DNA of 11,593 bases from Clostridiales bacterium. Lineage in GTDB: Bacteria; Bacillota; Clostridia; Christensenellales; CAG-314. Shown here piece after piece: positions 6,176 to 11,593 of the stretch (within the stretch, counting starts at the first letter, position 1; each line of letters begins with the position of its first letter). The position numbers and the translations under genes were made by a program. The stretch is from positions 4,411 to 16,003 of the forward strand of contig DPQS01000033.1 in NCBI GenBank assembly GCA_003537755.1, written 5' to 3'. The notes under the pieces are model-generated. The model ran no database searches. It was not told the origin of the DNA and saw nothing but the letters and a program-made list of their open reading frames with translations.

Positions 6176-6330
6176 GTTTTTAATATGTCATGTTGTAAAG
6201 TGTAGTGGTTTAACTTTGTCGCTTGAGAGTCAGCCACCCCCTCCCTATTTCAGTGGGGAAACCTTCGACTGCGCTAATGAGACATATTCGGGGCGACTTT
6301 ACAAAATTTTTCGTCGGTATTTACAACCGC

Positions 6331-6359
6331 TTGTAAATCGGGCAGATAAATGATATAAT
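6331..6359 (+). promoter_or_regulatory. Extended -10 sigma-A promoter of the rqcP-ispDF operon
   Basis: TTGTAA (6331-6336), a 17-bp spacer, and TATAAT (6354-6359) preceded by TG at 6351-6352 (extended -10). The first ATG after it (6367) begins 7 nt beyond the -10, at the expected transcription start. Confidence 0.8.
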
Positions 6360-6366
6360 AAACAAA

Positions 6367-6498
6367 ATGCTTGTCGGCTTGCAAACAGGAGTGACTTACC
6401 TGTCATCGGTGATTTTTGTAAGTGGAACGGCGGTTGATTGCGCGTTGAACGACGCCGATAAAAAAATTTGTCGCGTAAAGCGACGGGTGAAAAAATGA
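6367..6498 (+). CDS. Possible leaderless 43-codon ORF coupled to rqcP
   Basis: An ATG at 6367 lies exactly where the transcript from the 6331-6359 promoter should begin. The frame stays open for 43 codons and ends in TGA at 6496-6498, overlapping the rqcP ATG (6495-6497) as ATGA. The predicted peptide starts MLVGLQTGVTYLSSVIFVSG (mildly hydrophobic) and ends in a Lys/Arg-rich tail (CRVKRRVKK). I recognise no family. It could be a real small protein or a leader whose translation controls rqcP-ispDF expression. Support is positional only; codon-usage and conservation tests were not possible here. Confidence 0.35.
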   Translation: MLVGLQTGVTYLSSVIFVSGTAVDCALNDADKKICRVKRRVKK

Positions 6499-6746
6499 GA
6501 TTGGACAAATTTTTGAAGGTATCCAGAATACTTAAACGCCGCACGGTGGCGCAGGAAGCATGCAACGGCGGTAAGATTGACGTAAACGGTCGCCCTGCAA
6601 AGCCCGGTTGTCAACTTAAAATCGGCGACATCGTATGCGTACACTTCGCAGGCGGTGCGTTGACATTCCGCGTCAAGGATTTGCGCGAAACGGTCAAAAA
6701 GGACGAAGCGGACAGTATGTACGAAATAATGGTGGACAATGCGTAG
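6495..6746 (+). CDS. rqcP: RqcP (YabO), S4-domain ribosome-associated quality control protein
   Basis: An 83-residue protein made almost entirely of one S4 RNA-binding domain: MRLDKFLKVSRILKRRTVAQ at the start, GGKIDVNGRPAKPG in the middle, then IGDIV and an ENLKDT-like VKDLRETVKK tail with the MYEIM ending, closely following the Bacillus YabO/RqcP plan. RqcP works with RqcH on stalled 50S subunits, supporting C-terminal alanine tailing of the nascent chain. The ATG at 6495 is preferred because the S4 domain begins there and a GGGTGA-like site is at 6485-6490; a TTG at 6468 would add nine residues. It overlaps ispDF by 8 nt downstream. Hsp15-type heat-shock proteins share the fold but have a different C-terminus. 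Confidence 0.9.
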   Translation: MRLDKFLKVSRILKRRTVAQEACNGGKIDVNGRPAKPGCQLKIGDIVCVHFAGGALTFRVKDLRETVKKDEADSMYEIMVDNA

Positions 6747-7818
6747 CGCGGTTATTGTAGCCGGTGGCGTTTCCTCGCGGTACGGCGCAAACAAACTTGC
6801 CGAGCCACTGTTTGACGGCACCGTGCTGACCGTCGCAGTGGACGCTTTTCGCGGTATTGCCGACGAAATAGTAGTTGTCGGCGCGCAAGTCGACGGCACG
6901 ATTTTTGCCGAGGGTGGTGACACCCGCACGCAATCGGTACTTAACGGACTTAACGCCGTAAGCGACGGTTGCGACGTTGTTGCCGTACATGACGGTGCAA
7001 GACCTTTTGTCAGCCGCGCCCTTGTCGAACAACTGTTTGCCGAAGCGGAACGGTTCGGCAGTGCGGTGCCGGCAACGTCTGTAACGGATACGGTGTGGTA
7101 CGTTGACGATGTAAGCAAAAAAACAATACGTAGGAAAAATTTGCTTGCCGTACAGACTCCTCAGGTTTTTGATTTTGCTAAACTTCTTGCTGCGTTTGCC
7201 GATGCAATCGGCGAAAGTTTTACCGACGAAAGCACTCTTTACTTTGCAAAATACGGCGACGTTCACTTTGTTGACGGCGAAACAAGCAACAAAAAAATAA
7301 CATACGACGGCGATTTGCCGGATTTCCGCACAGGGGCAGGATTTGACGTGCATGCTTTCGGCGAGGGTAACGGCGTTCGTCTGGGCGGCGTTGATATTCC
7401 GTTTAACAGATCTCTTGTCGGTCACAGCGACGCGGACGTGGTATGTCATGCAATCTGCGACGCGGTGCTTAGCGCGGCAAACAAACGCGACATCGGGCAC
7501 CTTTTCCCCGTGGACGACGACAGATATCTCGGCGCAAACAGCATGGATTTGCTTCGCACTTGCGTTGACGTTGCGGCAAAAGACGGCTTCGAAGTTGTCA
7601 ACTGTTCCGTTGTAATCGTGTGCGAAGCACCGAAAATCGCGCCGCATATCGACAATATGAAAAAGGCTCTTTCCGCCGTGCTTAACGTGGCGGAAAACGC
7701 CGTCAACGTGTCTGCTACTACCTCGGAAAAACTCGGTGCGCTGGGTCACGGCGACGGTATTGCAAGTGAAGCGCAGATACTGCTCAAACGTTGCAAACGA
7801 AGCTGCAATCGTCCATAA
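6739..7818 (+). CDS. ispDF: Bifunctional IspD-IspF (MEP pathway cytidylyltransferase and cyclodiphosphate synthase)
   Basis: A 359-residue fusion covering two non-consecutive steps of MEP isoprenoid synthesis. Residues 1 to about 195 are IspD (MEP to CDP-ME): nucleotide-binding VIVAGGVSSRYGANK, RTQSVLNGL, VAVHDGARPFVS, TDTVW, QTPQVF and TDESTL are present. Residues 197-359 are IspF (CDP-ME 2-phosphate to MEcPP): metal ligands D203, H205 and H237, the GHSDADV loop (228-234), DIGHLFP (251-257), and TTSEKLGALGHGDGIASEA near the end. The IspD N-terminal motif is ANKL rather than the PKQ form seen in many species; the catalytic Arg and Lys still appear present. The ATG at 6739 is inside the rqcP end, with GGTGG at 6731-6735. 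Fusion is best known in Alphaproteobacteria and Campylobacterota; IspE, the middle enzyme, is not in the window. Confidence 0.95.
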   Translation: MRSAVIVAGGVSSRYGANKLAEPLFDGTVLTVAVDAFRGIADEIVVVGAQVDGTIFAEGGDTRTQSVLNGLNAVSDGCDVVAVHDGARPFVSRALVEQLFAEAERFGSAVPATSVTDTVWYVDDVSKKTIRRKNLLAVQTPQVFDFAKLLAAFADAIGESFTDESTLYFAKYGDVHFVDGETSNKKITYDGDLPDFRTGAGFDVHAFGEGNGVRLGGVDIPFNRSLVGHSDADVVCHAICDAVLSAANKRDIGHLFPVDDDRYLGANSMDLLRTCVDVAAKDGFEVVNCSVVIVCEAPKIAPHIDNMKKALSAVLNVAENAVNVSATTSEKLGALGHGDGIASEAQILLKRCKRSCNRP

Positions 7819-7850
7819 AAAATCAATACGTATTCAATTTTCGTAACAAA

Positions 7851-7886
7851 AAGGTCTTTGGCGTAATGCCAAAGACCTTAATTTTT
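7851..7886. terminator. Bidirectional terminator between ispDF and oleate hydratase
   Basis: AAGGTCTTTGGC (7851-7862) and GCCAAAGACCTT (7868-7879) form a perfect 12-bp stem with a 5-nt loop. TTTTT follows at 7882-7886 for the + strand, and an A-run before the stem (7846-7852) supplies a U-run for the - strand. It closes both convergent transcripts. Confidence 0.93.
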
Positions 7887-7906
7887 GCGTATTGTTACCG
7901 CTTGCG

Positions 7907-9700
7907 TTACTTCACAAGTCCGCTGTTTTTAAGCAGTATTTCGACGTCCGTTCCTTTGGTCTTTTTCAGTACCATTTTGAGGGCGCGGCGTTCAAAGAAG
8001 TTCATCTTAACCTGGTCAAGTGACTTCTTGTCCAGTGCGTAGTAACATGCGCGAAGCAGCTCTCTTACGTCGTAGCAACTACCCCACACTTCAGGCACGC
8101 CTCTGTCAACGTTAAGCAACGTGTACACGGCTTCCATGCCGGTACGCATCGAGTATTCCGTTGTAAAGATGGTGTCGCGCGGCGTTTCTGCAAACTGACC
8201 GATGAATGCAAAGTTTACTGCGCCTTGCGGTACAACAAGCGGTCTGTCGCTGTTTTTGCGCGGTTGGAAAAACGCGTTGATGTAAGGCATAAAGCAAGTG
8301 GTGGTGTTGCATGCGTCCTTGGCAAGGGCGTTGATTTTGTTTGTCGGCACGCCAAGGTGGTACAGCCATTCGCGGCAAACTTCTTCGCCTGTGCAGTTGC
8401 GCATTGCCTTCTTGACGTAGTTGCCGGGACGGTTTGTGTTAAGTGAGTACACCCACACAAGCACGGTGTTTTTGTCCTGCGCCTTAAATTGCGGTTGACG
8501 GTTGATTGTCCAGGACAAATACCAGTTGTCCGTGCTGTCTTTTACCGTCACGATGCCGCCGGTGGTAACTTTGCCGCTTCTCGGGTCGCGCTTGCAAACG
8601 TTCATGATGTATTTGATTATTTCTTCGTTGGACGTTGCCACCGTCGCGCTCATCCAGTTGGTTGCTTCGTAGTCGCTGCAGAATGCGTCCGGGTTGCCGA
8701 ATTCGCCGTTTTTGGCTTGTTTGGCAATATTTTTCCACAAATCCCACGATTCGCCTACGCCGTTTCTTATGTTGCTGAGGTCGGGCGCGTGCGTCTGGTC
8801 GCCGTAGCAGCTTGTGTCGGTGCAGCAGCCGTTTGTTACAAACACAAGGTCGTCCTCAATGAGGTCTATTGTCTGCTGTTTGCCGTCCTTGACGTACACA
8901 ATCTGTTTGGCAACTTTTTTGTCGCCTGTTTGCTGTATAACTACATTTTTGACGTCAACGCCGTATTCCACCGTTACGCCGTGCGCTTCAAGGTACTTTA
9001 CAAGGGGCAAAATCATGCTTTCGTACTGGTTGTATTTGGTAAAGCGCAGTGCGGAGAAGTCGGGCAAACCGTCGATGTGGTGCACGTAGCGGCACAGGTA
9101 ACGCTTCATTTCAAGCGCGCTTGACCAGCGTTGGAAAGCAAACATCGTTTGCCAGTACAGCCAGAAGTTGGTGTTCCAGAACGAGTCCGGCAGTACGTCG
9201 CTTATCTTTTTGTCTTCCAGCTGATCTTCGGGCGTCATAAACAACTTGGACAGCGCAAGTGCCGAAGCCTTGTCCAGCTTAAATTGCTTGTCCGTGTGTG
9301 CGTCCTTGCCGCAATCGGTTGTTGCACGGCACAGCGAGTAGTTGGGGTCGTGCTTGTTAAGCCAGTAGTACTCGTCCAGCACAGACACATTGGGTGTTTC
9401 GATACTGGGCACATCGCGGAAAACGTCCCACATAACTTCGAAATGGTTGTCCATTTCTCTGCCGCCGCGCATGTAAAAGCCCTTGGTTACGTCCTTTCTG
9501 CCGTCGCAACTGCCGCCTGCAAGGTCAAGTTTTTCCAAAAGGTGGACGTGTTCGCCCTTCATCTGACCGTCGCGCACAAGGTAAAACGCCGCCGTAAGTC
9601 CTGCCAGACCCGTGCCGATGATGTATGCCGATTTTTTGTCTACGCCTTGCGGTTTTTCCGGATGCGCAAAACTTTCATAAGTTCCTGCCGAATAATACAT
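7907..9700 (-). CDS. ohyA: Oleate hydratase (FAD-dependent, myosin-cross-reactive antigen family)
   Basis: A 597-residue flavoenzyme that adds water to the cis-9 double bond of oleic and related acids, giving 10-hydroxy fatty acids; in Gram-positives it detoxifies host unsaturated fatty acids. The FAD fingerprint is GTGLAGLTAAFYL (29-41), with the ELEK-like LLEK acidic strand end at 54-57. Catalytic E82 falls in RGGREMDNHFE, and Y201 in EMKRYLCRYVHHI, the same numbers as in the staphylococcal enzyme. The rest follows the family (DFSALRFTKYNQYESMILPL, FIGQFAETPRDTIFTTEYS). The ATG at 9700 has GGAGGA 7 nt upstream; a TTG at 9724 is not needed. It has its own promoter and is downstream of a TetR gene, a plausible regulator. 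The protein is rich in Cys for the family (NGCCTDTSCYG), which may reflect an anaerobic host. Confidence 0.96.
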   Translation of the reverse strand: MYYSAGTYESFAHPEKPQGVDKKSAYIIGTGLAGLTAAFYLVRDGQMKGEHVHLLEKLDLAGGSCDGRKDVTKGFYMRGGREMDNHFEVMWDVFRDVPSIETPNVSVLDEYYWLNKHDPNYSLCRATTDCGKDAHTDKQFKLDKASALALSKLFMTPEDQLEDKKISDVLPDSFWNTNFWLYWQTMFAFQRWSSALEMKRYLCRYVHHIDGLPDFSALRFTKYNQYESMILPLVKYLEAHGVTVEYGVDVKNVVIQQTGDKKVAKQIVYVKDGKQQTIDLIEDDLVFVTNGCCTDTSCYGDQTHAPDLSNIRNGVGESWDLWKNIAKQAKNGEFGNPDAFCSDYEATNWMSATVATSNEEIIKYIMNVCKRDPRSGKVTTGGIVTVKDSTDNWYLSWTINRQPQFKAQDKNTVLVWVYSLNTNRPGNYVKKAMRNCTGEEVCREWLYHLGVPTNKINALAKDACNTTTCFMPYINAFFQPRKNSDRPLVVPQGAVNFAFIGQFAETPRDTIFTTEYSMRTGMEAVYTLLNVDRGVPEVWGSCYDVRELLRACYYALDKKSLDQVKMNFFERRALKMVLKKTKGTDVEILLKNSGLVK

Positions 9701-9762
9701 AATGTGTTCCTCCGTAAGTAACAAGGCTTGTTTTTGTGTGCCTTGCTTTGTTTTGTGGCTAC

Positions 9763-9791
9763 ATTGTACATCGACATTTTAAGTTTTACAA
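9763..9791 (-). promoter_or_regulatory. Sigma-A promoter of oleate hydratase
   Basis: On the minus strand TTGTAA (9791-9786), 17-bp spacer, TACAAT (9768-9763). The leader would be about 55 nt, enough for the GGAGGA site at 9713-9708. The -35 begins only 6 bp after the U-run of the TetR terminator. Confidence 0.75.
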
Positions 9792-9796
9792 TAGAC

Positions 9797-9831
9797 AAAA
9801 AAATGCCCGTGATAAACAATTTATCACAGGC
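9797..9831 (-). terminator. Terminator of the TetR gene, possibly also an operator for ohyA
   Basis: On the minus strand GCCTGTGATAAA pairs with TTTATCACGGGC across a 3-nt loop (12 positions, one mismatch), then A and seven Ts (9803-9797). As DNA it contains a perfect GTGATAAA-N3-TTTATCAC palindrome directly upstream of the ohyA -35, so it could also be a protein-binding site. The interval 9832-10019 holds an inverted CGCCGA/TCGGCG pair (9860-9892) and no gene. Confidence 0.75.
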
Positions 9832-10019
9832 AAAAGAATTGTAAAAAATTTTATCATTTCGCCGATTTTGATGTATTTGCGCTATTTCGGCGAGTTTTTG
9901 ACAGGTTGTCGGCGGTTTTTGTTGCCTTTTCGTGGCGTGGCGGACTTTGCGCCGCGGTTGCGTTTGCTTTTTTTGTAACGCAGTGGCAAAGTCAAGGCGC
10001 ATTGTCGCAGTGCGATTTG

Positions 10020-10580
10020 CTACTTGTCGGCACGCATGCGGGTCAGTGCGGAATAAATGTCGCCCTTTATTACCGTTGCCAGTTTGTCCACGATTGTTTC
10101 GGGGTCGCCTTCCATGTCGGCGGCAATCCAGTCCAGCATAATGCCTACAAAAACGTAGGAATACACCTTGGCGATAAAGTCCTTGTCTTCCTGGCGCACA
10201 ACCATGCCGACGGATTGTTCCTCCACGACGCCGACAATCAGTTTGTCCACAAGCGGATTGAGGTACCGCTCGACCTGTTCGCGGCTTACGCAGCGGTAGA
10301 CGTTCATTACAAAGGGTTTGTTGTCGCGCACCGCGTAAAAGATTTGCGTAAAGCCCTGTTCCCACGTGTCGTAGTGCTTGTTGTCGGCAATTGCCTGCGT
10401 GGCGTCCTCGATACACACCCATTCCACAAGGTCGTAGATGTCCTTGAAGTGGTAGTAAAAGGTCATGCGGTTTATGCCGCAGTCATCGGTAAGGTCGTTT
10501 ATGGTAATTTTGTTAAGCGGCTTGGTGCGCAGTACGTTTTTCAGCGACGCTTCAAGTGCGCGTTTGGTAATTTGTGACAT
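10020..10580 (-). CDS. TetR/AcrR-family regulator, DhaS-like
   Basis: A 186-residue TetR regulator. The N-terminal helix-turn-helix is plain: MSQITKRALEASLKNVL, then ITINDLTDDCGINRMTFYYHFKDIYDLVEW (about 25-55), which closely matches the DhaS/YfiR-type group with a TetR_C_8-like effector domain. That domain (about 60-186) is mostly helical, with the VYSYVFVGIMLDWIAADM segment typical of the group. The ATG at 10580 has GGAG 5 nt upstream (10589-10586); the frame extends 59 codons further, but those residues are Pro/Gln-rich and unrelated. It lies 139 bp downstream of the lipoprotein gene with no clear promoter or terminator between, so they may be cotranscribed. Control of ohyA is inferred from position. 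A CGGC/GCCG hairpin and A-run (10598-10621) precede its ribosome site. Confidence 0.9.
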   Translation of the reverse strand: MSQITKRALEASLKNVLRTKPLNKITINDLTDDCGINRMTFYYHFKDIYDLVEWVCIEDATQAIADNKHYDTWEQGFTQIFYAVRDNKPFVMNVYRCVSREQVERYLNPLVDKLIVGVVEEQSVGMVVRQEDKDFIAKVYSYVFVGIMLDWIAADMEGDPETIVDKLATVIKGDIYSALTRMRADK

Positions 10581-10719
10581 GTCTGCTCCGTGTTGTGCGG
10601 CGTTCAGCCGTGTTTTTTTTTGTGTTTGCGGTATTTTTTGCGTTGTCGGCGGCGGTGCAAGGCTTTGCAATGCCGCGCCCGGATACTGCCGTGTCGGTGA
10701 TGCAACTTTGCCGCGCTTG

Positions 10720-11337
10720 TCAGATTGCTTGCTTTGTGCGGCTTGGCAACAACGCAACGGGCAGCGTAGTAGTGGTGGCGGCGTCGGTGTAAGTTCCTGC
10801 TCCGCGGAAATCGAACTTTTTGTTCAGCTGAGTTACTCCGTCGTTGTTGTTAATCTGTGTGGTTTTTACGCCCAGCAACAAACCGTTCATTTGTTCGTTT
10901 TCCACTCTTACGTGAATTTTACCGAGTTTCGCCTGTTGGTCTGTCTTGAGTTCGTAAGTTTTTTCGCCTGTTTCGTTGCCGTCATTGCCTGTCAGCACAA
11001 ATCCGCCCGTTTGCGGGTATTTGTCGACGATGTAGCCGATTCTGTTGCCTAACCACCGCAATTCCTTGCCGTTGCCGTCCACAAATACAGCCTGAATGTC
11101 AAATGTAGTTACTGTGGTTTTGCCGATGTTTTTGATAAATATCGTGGCATAAACCAGTGTTTCCGTTTCGTTGTATTCCTGCGTTTCAAACTTTACCGTG
11201 CAGTCGATTGCGGTGTTTGATGTTGCAATGTCGTCGCTTTTCTGTTTATCCTGCACGCAGGAAACTATTTGCGTGCCGACAACGATCAATACAAATATCG
11301 TAACCGCCGCCGCAAGTATTGTGAAAAATGCTCTCAT
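10720..11337 (-). CDS. Hypothetical membrane-anchored protein, possible lipoprotein with FxLYD-like domain
   Basis: A 205-residue protein of unknown function. Residues 3-25 form one strongly hydrophobic segment, ending in QIVSC at 23-27, which fits a lipobox with the lipidated Cys at 27; only one Arg precedes it, so a plain membrane anchor is also possible. Residues about 43-160 look beta-rich and extracytoplasmic: ETLVYATIFIKNIGKTTV then FDIQAVFVDGNGKEL resembles FxLYD or other immunoglobulin-like secreted domains of Firmicutes. The C-terminus is Thr-rich and ends TKQAI. The ATG at 11337 has GAGG (11348-11345) 7 nt upstream, and a consensus promoter precedes it, so expression is likely. I cannot assign a partner or substrate; it may share a transcript with the TetR gene. 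Confidence 0.72.
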   Translation of the reverse strand: MRAFFTILAAAVTIFVLIVVGTQIVSCVQDKQKSDDIATSNTAIDCTVKFETQEYNETETLVYATIFIKNIGKTTVTTFDIQAVFVDGNGKELRWLGNRIGYIVDKYPQTGGFVLTGNDGNETGEKTYELKTDQQAKLGKIHVRVENEQMNGLLLGVKTTQINNNDGVTQLNKKFDFRGAGTYTDAATTTTLPVALLPSRTKQAI

Positions 11338-11370
11338 GTTTTTGCCTCAAAAATAAGTACTGTAAATAAT

Positions 11371-11399
11371 ATTATAATATTAAGTCGTCAACTTGTCAA
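11371..11399 (-). promoter_or_regulatory. Perfect consensus sigma-A promoter of the lipoprotein gene
   Basis: On the minus strand TTGACA (11399-11394), 17-bp spacer and TATAAT (11376-11371): full consensus in both boxes. The predicted leader is about 27 nt and includes the GAGG ribosome site. Confidence 0.9.
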
Positions 11400-11476
11400 T
11401 ACTTTGCCGTTTTGCGACGTGCCGGAAAACCCCGTGTGGGTAATAGTGGCAAAGAAAAATAAACCGAATTTTTAGG

Positions 11477-11499
11477 TTTAGGGTTAATTTAGCCATCAC
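11477..11499 (-). repeat. 23-nt dispersed repeat, copy 2 (inverse orientation)
   Basis: Read on the minus strand it begins GTGATGGCTAA and ends TTAACCCTAAA, matching 6153-6175 at 21 of 23 positions. A TAAACC/GGTTTA inverted repeat (11460-11480) overlaps its outer end. Confidence 0.65.
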
Positions 11500-11542
11500 T
11501 AACAACCTTGGGAATGTCCTTTTCCGTTCTTTCGTGTGGACG

Positions 11543-11575
11543 TTCGCTCAGTGTACCGCAAGTACACTTTCGCTC
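11543..11575. repeat. GTAC-core hairpin flanked by 7-bp direct repeats
   Basis: AGTGTAC (11550-11556), loop CGCAA, GTACACT (11562-11568) is a perfect 7-bp stem. TTCGCTC abuts it exactly on both sides (11543-11549 and 11569-11575). It resembles the GTAC-N5/6-GTAC hairpins at 4211-4225 and 4365-4382. No gene is visible from 11400 to the window end. Confidence 0.7.
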
Positions 11576-11593
11576 GCTATCACCCGAAATAAT

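Noticed and set aside
8489..9124. 211-codon ORF antisense to oleate hydratase
   Set aside because: It mirrors the codon structure of ohyA on the opposite strand, has no ribosome site and matches no family.
9640..10422. 260-codon minus-strand ORF running across the tetR-ohyA gap
   Set aside because: It overlaps both real genes in another frame and crosses the terminator; Arg/Gln-rich low-quality sequence.
10598..10621. Apparent plus-strand terminator (CGGC stem, then nine Ts)
   Set aside because: No plus-strand gene ends nearby. On the minus strand it lies in the tetR leader, so it is probably incidental or part of that leader.

Overview
This window looks like chromosomal DNA of an anaerobic, low-to-mid GC Firmicute, most likely a gut Clostridia lineage (possibly Christensenellales-like). 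The basis is indirect: a Bacillus/Clostridium-type RqcP, a DhaS-like TetR regulator, an OmpR/HisKA pair, Shine-Dalgarno sites of the GGAGG type, near-consensus sigma-A promoters with 17-bp spacers, and Rho-independent terminators with U-tracts. No phage genes, transposase, plasmid genes, CRISPR array, tRNA or rRNA were seen.

Layout. (1) 299-2184 (+): a two-component system, an OmpR-family response regulator and a HisKA histidine kinase, overlapping by 4 nt and ended by a terminator that can work on both strands. (2) 2471-3247 (-): a cupin/AraC-type regulator, divergent from a KDPG aldolase gene (3601-4182, +). The two promoters are face-to-face and bracket an inverted repeat, so this is a good candidate for local control. 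The regulator's -10 box lies 6 nt from its ATG, which implies a leaderless mRNA. (3) 4183-4983: about 800 bp without a credible gene, filled by diverged tandem units of about 156 bp, an exact 63-bp repeat and several hairpins. (4) 4984-6003 (+): a PfkB-family 2-keto-3-deoxygluconate kinase, then a strong terminator. With the aldolase it forms the last two steps of uronate/KDG breakdown (KDG to KDPG to pyruvate plus glyceraldehyde-3-phosphate). (5) 6331-7818 (+): an extended -10 promoter, a possible leaderless 43-codon ORF, rqcP (ribosome-associated quality control) and a fused ispDF (MEP isoprenoid pathway), chained by short overlaps. (6) 7851-7886: a 12-bp-stem terminator between convergent transcripts. 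(7) 7907-9700 (-): oleate hydratase with its own promoter. (8) 10020-10580 (-): a DhaS-like TetR regulator. (9) 10720-11337 (-): a putative lipoprotein or membrane-anchored protein with a perfect consensus promoter.

Beyond standard genes, the most noteworthy signals are: a family of small GTAC-core hairpins in the 4.2-4.4 kb repeats and at the window end, with a compensatory base change between two copies; a 23-nt sequence repeated in inverse orientation more than 5 kb apart; evidence for leaderless transcripts; and two small upstream ORFs that each end in an ATGA overlap with the next gene. I did not find a convincing new multi-gene defence or mobile system here. The gene content is ordinary housekeeping and catabolism, and the unexplained part is the non-coding repeats and the translation-initiation architecture.
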